Shown: positions 1 to 4,933, counted from the stretch's first letter. The stretch: DNA of 5,121 nucleotides from Chloroflexota bacterium (GCA_029262715.1 JAJCYX010000198.1:1-5121); one strand, 5' to 3'. Numbers and translations: made by a program. Notes: generated from the sequence alone by a model not told the origin.

Positions 1-283
1 CATGCAGACCGCGTTCGAGAGCAGCCAGCGCGTGCTCATGGTGAAGCGAGTGCGGAGTACTGACGACAACAGCGTCAAGCTCCATATTCAGCAGATCTTC
101 GTAGTTCTCGGTCGCATGCTCGAACCCAAAGCGGCTCTTCACCTGCTGAAGCTCGTCTGCCCCGAGCCTGCATACAGAGGACATCTCAACATCATCGCGC
201 TCGGCGAAAACGGGCATGTGGTTGGTCGTCGCCCACCAGCCTGCGCCGATAAAGCCGATACGAGCCTTAGAGTTCTCAGTCAT
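1..283 (-). CDS. Gfo/Idh/MocA family oxidoreductase, N-terminal part (cut by left edge)
   Basis: Only the first 94 residues are in the window; the gene continues past base 1. The visible part is an NAD(P)-binding Rossmann domain: strand and glycine loop IGFIGAGWWA at residues 9-18, then the second strand (VEMSSVCR, 32-39). Next come a FGF...YEDLL stretch (52-65) and DAVVVSTPHSLHHEHALAAL (70-89), the classic beta-4/helix segment that precedes the family's EKP motif. The EKP motif and substrate domain fall outside. Family members are cytoplasmic and oxidise or reduce sugars, inositols and related polyols with NAD(P); the substrate cannot be read here. The ATG at 283-281 overlaps the upstream small gene by 8 nt (ATGACTGA), which suggests translational coupling. 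An in-frame GTG directly before it (286-284) sits 8 nt from a GGAAGG ribosome site and is an equally good start. Confidence 0.9.
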   Translation of the reverse strand, partial: MTENSKARIGFIGAGWWATTNHMPVFAERDDVEMSSVCRLGADELQQVKSRFGFEHATENYEDLLNMELDAVVVSTPHSLHHEHALAALERGLH

Positions 284-560
284 CACGCGGCTGACCTTCC
301 CGTTTGTCCGAATCCTGGTCGTGAGACTCGGTCTGATCGGACGGTTCAGCTGTGGAAAACCCGAAGATATCCAGAGCCTCTGCAAGTGCGGAAGCCGAAC
401 CGTCCTGGCTGTCCTTCTTGCGACCTTTTCCACGCTCAGATTTGGGCTTTCGCTTCTTTTTGAGACGCGGCGTCAACGCCTCTGCTCTGCGTTGCTGGCA
501 GGTGGCGCAGGTGCAGGTCTTCGGGTGCTTTCCGGTCGCCCAGTTGTGCCGTTCTCTCAT
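276..560 (-). CDS. Small protein with HxxxCxCxxC cluster, basic centre and acidic tail; function unknown
   Basis: This is a predicted 94-residue soluble protein that I cannot assign to a named family. Near the N-terminus is a tight cluster H12-x3-C16-x-C18-x2-C21, preceded by W7 and G10-K11; four such ligands could hold one zinc ion. Residues 32-49 are highly basic (12 Lys/Arg in 18). A short helix-prone stretch follows (ALAEALDIFGF, 58-68), then a polar acidic tail rich in Asp, Glu and Gln. Zinc-knuckle plus basic region suggests nucleic-acid or ribosome association; that is inference. The frame is open up to an ATG at 626, but that start lies 60 nt inside the M28 gene. The ATG at 560, 4 nt after the M28 stop, is more economical, though its ribosome site is weak and it may depend on coupling. 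Its stop overlaps the oxidoreductase start by 8 nt. The tight spacing on both sides argues it is a real gene. Confidence 0.72.
   Translation of the reverse strand: MRERHNWATGKHPKTCTCATCQQRRAEALTPRLKKKRKPKSERGKGRKKDSQDGSASALAEALDIFGFSTAEPSDQTESHDQDSDKREGQPRDD
295..300 (-). promoter_or_regulatory. Ribosome binding site for the oxidoreductase gene
   Basis: GGAAGG on the minus strand lies inside the 3' end of the small upstream gene. It is 8 nt before the in-frame GTG (286-284) and 11 nt before the ATG (283-281). The spacing favours GTG slightly; the 8-nt stop/start overlap favours ATG. The site shows that the oxidoreductase can be initiated from within the upstream reading frame, as expected in a polycistronic message. 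Confidence 0.5.
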
Positions 561-564
561 CTGG

Positions 565-1962
565 TTACCCGTGGAACGTTGGCGTGTGCGAGCCAACCTC
601 GGCCACTGCCCTACGTTCCATCTCATCTGCTGTATGTGGGTTTTCTGGCCAATCGCCAGGAGCTACATGCGAAAGTCGCAGCATCAACCTGCTTATCTGA
701 CCCACGTACTCTTTCAGTTCTCGCACATTCAGCTTCTGCGCTGAGTCACCAAATTCGTGGTGAAACTCCGATGTAGCGTGTCGGCCATAGAACCGCCATC
801 GCCACAGTATCCCCGCAGGAATCGCGGCCCTGGTGAAAGGGAAATGGTCCGAGTGGGCGTCCAGCGATCCCTGCACATGACAGGCAAGGCTGTCGTTCAT
901 GGTATCCAGCTGACCCTGCATGAAGTTGCGCATGTGCTCGGTCATCACAACGACACCTTTCATGTGACCGGTGGAGAGCTCATCAAGATTCAGAGCGAAC
1001 CTTGGCGGAGAGTTTCGTCCGTCAGATCCATGGTGGTTTGCAACGTAGGCGTAAGCGCCTTGCAGACCTTGCTCTTCACCTGACCAGGTTGCAAAGCGGA
1101 TAGTTCTTGCAGGACCTACTCCTGTTTCCTTCTTCAGCGTTGCCAGCACTCTTGCCGCTTCCATTACCGCAACTGTCCCAGAGGTGTTGTCATTGCCGCC
1201 CGGAGTTCCGAGAACCGTGTCGTGGTGGCCAGCAACTATCACGTGCTCGTCGAGCCATTGATCACCTTTTATCTCGGCAATGACGTTGTGAGCAGGTGTC
1301 TCGAAAAGCCGAGAGTTGACGCTGAGGTTCGCGAATGCACTGGAAGCAGAGAGGTACTTGAGCCGACCTCCTGCTTCAAACGAGATGTTCACAGTCGGCA
1401 GCGGATGCGGGGCAATGCCGGGCGCTCGCCAATCGTTGGCACTACGGTACTCCATGCGCCCACCGGTCTTCGACTCGATGACCACTGCTGCGACCGCCCC
1501 GTTTCCAGCGGCCATGCTCAGCCGTGCCGTGTGCGGCAAAGGAGGTGTAAACGGTTCTGGAGCAAGGGTCATGACGACGATTGCGCCGTTCACGGATTCT
1601 CCGGCAGCTTCGAGCTCGCGGGCCGTACCATATCCGAGGTCGACTACCGGTGCAGTTAGTTCAACTGGCGGACAGCGCAGGAATGGCTTGATCTCCAGTT
1701 CCTCGTCTGATCCGACGATCGATAGGGTTGCGTCGGAGTAATTCCACGAGTCCAGTTGGAATTCCTCAACCCGCGACGATTCAAGGCCATTCTGCTCCAT
1801 CTGACTGCGGATGTATGCCGCAGTTTCACGATCTGCATCACTCCCACCCCAACGCGGTCCAATCACCTGGCACAGGTGATCACGGTATTCGGGAATTCGA
1901 GAACCAGCCCAGGCTTCGCCCATCAGGAAGCGGTCGATACGAGACCAATCGAGTTCTGCCAA
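565..1962 (-). CDS. M28 family zinc metallopeptidase (aminopeptidase-like)
   Basis: Predicted 465-residue M28 peptidase, which would remove N-terminal or small peptide residues using two zinc ions. The N-terminal region (1-100) is followed by a PA-like insert around 105-200 (VNGAIVVMTLAPEPF, then AVAAVVIESKTGG). The catalytic domain runs from about 225. Ligands by family pattern are H246 and D248 in AGHHDT, bridging D258 in GGNDNTSG, base E296 and zinc ligand E297 in SGEEQG, D327 in NLDELS, and the late His in FHHEFGD (402, with D406). HSDHFPF (370-376) is also typical. All expected metal and catalytic residues are therefore present. There is no signal peptide or membrane segment, so it is probably cytoplasmic. 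The start is TTG at 1962-1960, supported by AGAGGA 5 nt upstream; the next ATG (codon 14, 1923) has no ribosome site. It lies 118 bp after the zinc-ribbon gene and 4 nt before the small HxCxC gene. Exact specificity (aminopeptidase, carboxypeptidase Q-like or other) cannot be told. Confidence 0.93.
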   Translation of the reverse strand: MAELDWSRIDRFLMGEAWAGSRIPEYRDHLCQVIGPRWGGSDADRETAAYIRSQMEQNGLESSRVEEFQLDSWNYSDATLSIVGSDEELEIKPFLRCPPVELTAPVVDLGYGTARELEAAGESVNGAIVVMTLAPEPFTPPLPHTARLSMAAGNGAVAAVVIESKTGGRMEYRSANDWRAPGIAPHPLPTVNISFEAGGRLKYLSASSAFANLSVNSRLFETPAHNVIAEIKGDQWLDEHVIVAGHHDTVLGTPGGNDNTSGTVAVMEAARVLATLKKETGVGPARTIRFATWSGEEQGLQGAYAYVANHHGSDGRNSPPRFALNLDELSTGHMKGVVVMTEHMRNFMQGQLDTMNDSLACHVQGSLDAHSDHFPFTRAAIPAGILWRWRFYGRHATSEFHHEFGDSAQKLNVRELKEYVGQISRLMLRLSHVAPGDWPENPHTADEMERRAVAEVGSHTPTFHG

Positions 1963-1967
1963 TTTGT

Positions 1968-1973
1968 TCCTCT
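1968..1973 (-). promoter_or_regulatory. Ribosome binding site that fixes a TTG start for the M28 gene
   Basis: AGAGGA on the minus strand lies 5 nt before the TTG at 1962-1960. It is the only good Shine-Dalgarno match near the 5' end of this frame, while the first in-frame ATG 13 codons later has none. This decides the 465-residue start over a 452-residue one. Confidence 0.7.
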
Positions 1974-1985
1974 GTTCGTGTCTGG

Positions 1986-1991
1986 ATTAGA
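1986..1991 (-). promoter_or_regulatory. Possible -10 element for the M28 operon
   Basis: TCTAAT on the minus strand matches TATAAT at 5 of 6 positions and would place a transcript start near 1979, giving a short leader that contains the AGAGGA site. No convincing -35 hexamer lies 16-18 nt upstream, so this is weak. The peptidase may instead be read through from the zinc-ribbon gene. Confidence 0.2.
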
Positions 1992-2011
1992 CGTCGAGTA
2001 GTGAGGGGAAT

Positions 2012-2034
2012 ACTGACGGAACAGAGTTGTCAGT
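2012..2034. repeat. Imperfect inverted repeat between the zinc-ribbon and M28 genes
   Basis: ACTGAC (2012-2017) pairs with GTCAGT (2029-2034), and inside it AAC (2020-2022) pairs with GTT (2026-2028). This leaves a GG bulge and a 3-nt loop, so nine base pairs in 23 nt. On the minus-strand transcript it is not followed by a U run, so it is not a standard intrinsic terminator. It could be an operator, an mRNA-processing stem separating the two genes, or chance. Confidence 0.35.
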
Positions 2035-2080
2035 GCAAGTCTGCCGGGTTGAGATTGGCAGGTGATGATCCGGGTCGAAG

Positions 2081-2365
2081 CTAACCGACAGCCCGCTCCA
2101 GCTCAACCAGTTCATCATCATCAGCGTCAAAGTCGTCGTCCAACGGGTCTTCGTCTACCAGATCGTCCTCAACAACTTCGGCGGCAACTGCAACGGTAGC
2201 GGCCTCTTCGGCCTCTCGCTTTGCCTCATCGTAGTCAAGTCTCCGAACGGATGCGGCGCTTTTTTCGAAGCCGCAATTGAGACAGGACAGGTAGCTTCCG
2301 AAAAAGTCTGACTCTAGCTGGACCGTGCCGGTCTTGCATCGAGGGCAGGCGTTGAAATACAGCAT
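2081..2365 (-). CDS. Small zinc-ribbon protein with strongly acidic C-terminal tail
   Basis: Predicted 94-residue soluble protein. Residues 7-10 (CPRC) and 28-31 (CLNC) form a CxxC-x17-CxxC zinc ribbon. Between them is a hydrophobic/aromatic strand pattern (ESDFFGSYLSC) and after them a Gly (CGFEK), all usual for rubredoxin-like knuckles that touch nucleic acid or protein. A charged, alanine-rich helix follows (about 44-63). The tail at 64-90 holds 16 Asp/Glu in 27 residues and no Lys or Arg. I recognise the ribbon but no named family. The start is clear: ATG at 2365-2363 has GGAGG 6 nt upstream. The frame is open 40 codons further upstream, but that extension has no ribosome site and would run through the promoter-like region. 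It heads the minus-strand group and is followed after 118 bp by the M28 gene. A role as a transcription or translation accessory factor is plausible but only inferred. Confidence 0.8.
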   Translation of the reverse strand: MLYFNACPRCKTGTVQLESDFFGSYLSCLNCGFEKSAASVRRLDYDEAKREAEEAATVAVAAEVVEDDLVDEDPLDDDFDADDDELVELERAVG

Positions 2366-2371
2366 CGATGG

Positions 2372-2376
2372 CCTCC
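2372..2376 (-). promoter_or_regulatory. Strong ribosome binding site for the zinc-ribbon gene
   Basis: GGAGG on the minus strand, 6 nt before the ATG at 2365-2363. It is the best Shine-Dalgarno match in the window and selects the 94-residue protein over a 134-residue reading that would begin at 2485. Confidence 0.75.
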
Positions 2377-2393
2377 AGATGGGGAATAGCAAA

Positions 2394-2422
2394 GTGCGTT
2401 CCGGGCAACTACGGACTCGCAC
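2394..2422 (-). promoter_or_regulatory. Stem-loop in the predicted 5' leader of the zinc-ribbon gene
   Basis: On the minus strand GTGCG pairs with CGCAC (outer arms, 2422-2418 and 2398-2394) and TCCG pairs with CGGA (inner arms, 2415-2412 and 2403-2400). The arms are separated by a small 2x1 internal loop and enclose an 8-nt loop. With the proposed transcript start near 2437, the hairpin would occupy most of the leader and end 17 nt before the GGAGG site. After it come only three U residues, so it is at most a weak attenuator. It matches no known riboswitch that I recognise. A leader structure tuning expression is possible. Confidence 0.35.
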
Positions 2423-2424
2423 AG

Positions 2425-2436
2425 CAATTGAAATTG
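2425..2436. promoter_or_regulatory. Small perfect dyad near the predicted transcript start of the zinc-ribbon gene
   Basis: CAATT-GA-AATTG is a perfect 5+5 dyad with a 2-nt centre. It lies just downstream of the proposed minus-strand start point (about 2437), where repressor sites often occur. A second short palindrome, ATGTACAT (2449-2456), overlaps the promoter's spacer and -10. Such short AT-rich dyads also arise by chance. Confidence 0.25.
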
Positions 2437-2443
2437 GCCGCAC

Positions 2444-2472
2444 GATATATGTACATGCGAAGCCTGAACCAA
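2444..2472 (-). promoter_or_regulatory. Candidate promoter for the zinc-ribbon gene (minus strand)
   Basis: On the minus strand TTGGTT (2472-2467) and TATATC (2449-2444) are 17 nt apart. Matches to the sigma-70 consensus are modest (3 of 6 and 4 of 6). The position is sensible: inside the divergent region, with a start near 2437 and a leader of about 72 nt. The call rests mainly on spacing and on the need for a promoter here. Confidence 0.3.
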
Positions 2473-2521
2473 GTAGCTTTTGCAACCGGTTTCCGTGTTT
2501 TTCGTTCGAATCGCTATCAAT

Positions 2522-2550
2522 TTGCCGGAGACATGGTCAGCAGATAGATT
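2522..2550 (+). promoter_or_regulatory. Candidate promoter for the MBL-fold hydrolase gene (plus strand)
   Basis: TTGCCG (2522-2527) and TAGATT (2545-2550) are 17 nt apart, each matching the sigma-70 consensus at 4 of 6 positions. The predicted start is near 2557, with a leader of about 74 nt ending in AAAGGA (2616-2621) before the ATG at 2631. It faces away from the minus-strand promoter 50 bp to the left, so the two could share regulators. Confidence 0.3.
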
Positions 2551-2630
2551 TTCAATAGCCCTGAATTCGCTGCGGTTCACCAACCTGGCCCGAACACCAA
2601 ACTTCGCCAAACCTCAAAGGATTTTGCCCA

Positions 2631-3494
2631 ATGCCTCGTCTCTACGTTCTCGGTGCAGGAACACCGACGCCAACCCCGGATCGCTTCGGTTCTGCATTCG
2701 TACTGGACATCGATGGCGAGAAGATCATGCTGGATTGTGGTCCGGCCGCTACCCATAAACTTGTTAAAGCAGGGCTGTGGCCAACCGATATCAACCATCT
2801 TTTTTTCACGCACCATCACTTCGACCACGACATCGACTATCCCTGTTTTTTGCTCTGCCGGTGGGACCAGAGCATCGGCAAAGAGAAGCAGTTGCAGGTG
2901 TTCGGGCCGACGCTCACCGAGAAGATCACCGAAGGCATCATTGGCGACGACGGCATCTTTGCTCACGACTGGAAAGCAAGGGTTTACCACCCATTGAGCC
3001 AGCAGGTCTACGTAAACCGCGGAGGCAAGCTGCCGAGGCCGAAGCCTGATATCAAGGCGACTGACGTAGGACCGGGCCATGTATTTACTGCCAACAAGTG
3101 GGAAGTCAACTCAGCGCCGGCAGAGCATGTGCAGCCTTACCTTGATTCACTTGCGTATCGCTTTGAGGCTAAGGGCGGCAAATCGGTCGTATTCACAGGC
3201 GACACTCAACCATGCGATTCGGTGGTCGATCTGGCGAAGGACGCAGATGTGCTGATCTCCATGTGCTGGGATGACCAGGCACTGATGGATGAGGGCGGCG
3301 AGGCGGTTGGGCAGACTGGAACGACCGGTGCGGCGCGCATGGCACAGGAAGCCGGAGTGAAGAAGCTGGTGCTGGTGCACATGGGACCGCACATTGCACA
3401 GCACGGGCCGCTTGAGAAAGGTCTCGGTGATATCCGTGAAGTGTTCTCAGGCGAAGTGATCTACGCCGAGGAGATCATGTCCGTAGGTCTGTAA
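2631..3494 (+). CDS. Metallo-beta-lactamase-fold hydrolase (AtsA/RNase Z-like superfamily, COG1234 type)
   Basis: Predicted 287-residue cytoplasmic MBL-fold enzyme. The N-terminus has the LGAGTPTPTPDRFGSA loop (7-22), typical of AtsA/arylsulfatase-like members. The metal site HxHxDH is H61, H63, D65, H66 in THHHFDH. Further ligands are H166 (PAEHVQ), bridging D191 (FTGDTQ) and H250 (LVLVHMGPH). The dinuclear metal centre is therefore complete. However, the segment matching the tRNase Z HEATF motif reads SMCWDD (210-215), and the GHST-like motif reads GQTGTT (227-232). The Glu/His pair associated with tRNA cleavage is thus missing, and no glycine/proline-rich tRNA-binding arm is evident. A tRNA 3'-processing role is therefore unlikely; a small-molecule ester, sulfate or lactone hydrolase is more plausible, substrate unknown. 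The ATG has AAAGGA 9 nt upstream. Downstream, plsY starts after 62 bp on the same strand. Confidence 0.9.
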   Translation: MPRLYVLGAGTPTPTPDRFGSAFVLDIDGEKIMLDCGPAATHKLVKAGLWPTDINHLFFTHHHFDHDIDYPCFLLCRWDQSIGKEKQLQVFGPTLTEKITEGIIGDDGIFAHDWKARVYHPLSQQVYVNRGGKLPRPKPDIKATDVGPGHVFTANKWEVNSAPAEHVQPYLDSLAYRFEAKGGKSVVFTGDTQPCDSVVDLAKDADVLISMCWDDQALMDEGGEAVGQTGTTGAARMAQEAGVKKLVLVHMGPHIAQHGPLEKGLGDIREVFSGEVIYAEEIMSVGL

Positions 3495-3539
3495 GAGACA
3501 TCTAAAAGTCACGCACACCGGAACCATTACCGGGTCGCC

Positions 3540-3545
3540 GATAAT
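3540..3545 (+). promoter_or_regulatory. Possible -10 element giving a near-leaderless plsY transcript
   Basis: GATAAT matches TATAAT at 5 of 6 positions and ends 11 nt before the plsY ATG, so transcription would begin about 5 nt upstream of the start codon. This would explain why no Shine-Dalgarno sequence precedes plsY. The TAA inside this hexamer is also the in-frame stop upstream of the gene, so no earlier start is possible beyond it. No clear -35 is seen; co-transcription with the MBL gene is the alternative. Confidence 0.3.
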
Positions 3546-3556
3546 CCTGCTTACTT

Positions 3557-4171
3557 ATGAATGACGTCATCACAATCGTCCTGTTCTCCACCATCGCCTA
3601 TCTGGTCGGAGGAGTTCCGTTCGCCTACATCGCAGGGAAAAGAAACGGTGTTGACATTCGTCAGTGCGGCAACGGCAACGTCGGAACCGTAAATGCCTTC
3701 CGATCATTGGGCTGGAAAACTGGATTTTTGGTGTTGTTGTTAGATGGATTTAAAGGAACTATGGTGATCGTAGCAGGGCGATTGCTCGATCTTTCTGATG
3801 CAGGGATGTTCGCTGGTGCGCTATTTGCGACAATCGGCCACAACTGGTCGCCTTACATCGGTTTCGACGGCGGAAAAGGCGTCGCTATCGTCTTTGGCAT
3901 TTCGGTCGGAATGATGCCGGTTCTGTCCTGGGCCGCTGCGCCAATCGTGTTCGCTACCTACTGGTTCACCCGGAGCTGGGTATGGGCATTCGGATCCGGA
4001 ATCACCGCCCTGAATGTCATCATCTGGCTGTCAGGCGCCCCAGGTGAGATCGTGGCGTTCTGTGCAGCGTTAAGCGTCATAGTCGTCGCCACTCACTTTG
4101 GCCGCGAGGCAGCTGGAATTCGCAAGGCGATTGCCGCACGAGAGTGGCGCAAGGTCGGACAGCTCGAATAG
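3557..4171 (+). CDS. plsY: PlsY-family membrane acyltransferase homologue with altered active-site motifs
   Basis: Predicted 204-residue integral membrane protein, the usual PlsY length. PlsY moves the acyl group from acyl-phosphate to glycerol-3-phosphate, making lysophosphatidate for phospholipid synthesis. Family marks are GGVPFAYIAGK (18-28), DIRQCGNGNVGTVNAFR (33-49), LDGFKG (62-67) and GHNWSPYIGFDGGKGVA (94-110). Hydrophobic segments lie near 4-27, 55-77, 82-100, 110-136, 141-159 and 163-180. Odd points: motif 1 is normally GSGNxGATNxxR, but here N39 replaces the Ser and TVN replaces ATN, while R49 is kept. The C-terminal motif usually reads R-H-R-x-N-I-x-R-L-L-x-G-x-E. Aligning on IRKAIAARE (188-196) puts E184 and G187 where His and Asn are expected and keeps E196. 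Motif 2, the glycerol-phosphate loop, is intact. It may be a divergent paralogue with altered or lost activity. The start is the only one available (in-frame stop five codons upstream), but no ribosome site is visible. Confidence 0.85.
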   Translation: MNDVITIVLFSTIAYLVGGVPFAYIAGKRNGVDIRQCGNGNVGTVNAFRSLGWKTGFLVLLLDGFKGTMVIVAGRLLDLSDAGMFAGALFATIGHNWSPYIGFDGGKGVAIVFGISVGMMPVLSWAAAPIVFATYWFTRSWVWAFGSGITALNVIIWLSGAPGEIVAFCAALSVIVVATHFGREAAGIRKAIAAREWRKVGQLE

Positions 4172-4182
4172 GACCCTCGCAT

Positions 4183-4926
4183 CTACCAGACTCTGACGAT
4201 GTGGCTCTTTGTGAAGGGTCTGACCGGCACCATGTTTGGAAAACTCGATCTGTACAGCTCCGGCGGAACCGAGATATCCCCTAGATAGAGCTCTCCAATT
4301 AGTTTTTTTGCCGCTGGCGCGGCCGCTCCTGTCTTTGGCAGAGCGATGGTCATGGTGGCCGTGGCATGAATTGCAGGCACACCGACTCTCCCTGACGTGG
4401 ACTCGATCCCACTCGGAATATCGTTCGCGAGTATTGGAACGCCGTGGGCGTTTGCGGCTTTGATCAGCCCGGACGCCGGCTCTCGCGGATCGCCCCGCAA
4501 GCTGTAGCCGAATATCGCATCAATCAATAGATCGGCGGGTGGCAGCGGAGAGCCATCGAATTCTGAGATCGTATGGCCAGATCGCTCCAGAACGTTCAGT
4601 TGGGTAGCCGCAGCGTCAGAGAACTTGGAGCGAGGCGCGGTCAAGACGACCTCAACCTTCGCCCCTGCGTTCGCAAGATGTCGTCCACCTGAAACTCCGC
4701 CTCCACCATTACCGCCCGGCCCGGCGAGGATCAGCACGGTCTTGCCCGCACTGTCACTCGCAAAAAACCGGTGACGTGCGAATACAGCCAGGTTTCGCCC
4801 TGCGTTTTCCATCATCTGAAGCAGTGAGACTCTGAAGTCATCGATCATAGCGCGGTCGACTTCGCGCATCTGATCTTCAGTAACGAATGGCAGGTCGTCT
4901 GGGGCGTCCGGGAAAATGCTTTCCAC
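4183..4926 (-). CDS. nnrE: YjeF N-terminal domain protein, NAD(P)H-hydrate epimerase-like
   Basis: Predicted 247-residue cytoplasmic protein with a single YjeF_N domain. NnrE interconverts R and S forms of hydrated NAD(P)H so that the partner dehydratase NnrD can repair them. Landmarks in order: QMREVDRAM (19-27), LLQMMENAGR (35-44), LILAGPGGNGGGGVSGGRHL (65-84), DAIFGYSLRG (136-145), NDIPSGIES (168-176) with D169 as the expected catalytic Asp, and ALPKTG (195-200). The normal NNGGDG loop, which binds potassium and substrate, reads GGNGGGG: one Asn and the Asp are replaced by Gly. No NnrD (C-terminal YjeF) domain is fused and none is seen nearby. The start is GTG at 4926-4924, with AGAAGG 7 nt upstream and an in-frame TGA two codons before it. 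The gene converges on plsY with 11 bp between the stops. It may be a variant epimerase or a relative with a changed substrate; the symbol is given by family only. Confidence 0.85.
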   Translation of the reverse strand: MESIFPDAPDDLPFVTEDQMREVDRAMIDDFRVSLLQMMENAGRNLAVFARHRFFASDSAGKTVLILAGPGGNGGGGVSGGRHLANAGAKVEVVLTAPRSKFSDAAATQLNVLERSGHTISEFDGSPLPPADLLIDAIFGYSLRGDPREPASGLIKAANAHGVPILANDIPSGIESTSGRVGVPAIHATATMTIALPKTGAAAPAAKKLIGELYLGDISVPPELYRSSFPNMVPVRPFTKSHIVRVW

Positions 4927-4933
4927 TATTCAA

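Noticed and set aside
561..626. 22-codon N-terminal extension of the HxxxCxCxxC protein starting at 626
   Set aside because: It would overlap the end of the M28 gene by more than 60 nt. The ATG at 560 falls 4 nt after the M28 stop and keeps the whole cluster.
2..776. Long plus-strand open frames opposite the oxidoreductase, small protein and M28 genes
   Set aside because: They are antisense to frames with clear family motifs or tight operon spacing, and their translations are rich in Arg, Cys, Pro and Ser without domains.
2366..2485. 40-codon extension of the zinc-ribbon protein starting at 2485
   Set aside because: The internal ATG at 2365 has a near-ideal GGAGG site, while the extension has none and would run through the promoter-like and hairpin sequences.
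2800..2806. Run of seven T in the MBL gene as a sequencing error or slippage site
   Set aside because: The frame is correct on both sides, leading straight into THHHFDH, so no frameshift is needed.
2577..3080. 167-codon minus-strand open frame opposite the MBL-fold gene
   Set aside because: It is complementary to the N-terminal half of the MBL gene, including its metal-binding motif; it shows no domain of its own.
3561..3570. 10-bp perfect palindrome ATGACGTCAT at the plsY start
   Set aside because: It is inside coding sequence for residues 2-5 and single in the window; most simply explained by codon content.
4172..4220. Terminator between convergent plsY and YjeF_N genes
   Set aside because: The only pairing found (GACCCT with AGGGTC) has a 37-nt loop, lies partly in coding sequence and has no U run.
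4303..4309. Run of seven A (minus strand) in the YjeF_N gene as a programmed -1 frameshift site
   Set aside because: The zero frame continues with the expected family C-terminus (GELYLGDISVP). The -1 frame has no recognisable content and runs through the convergent plsY gene.
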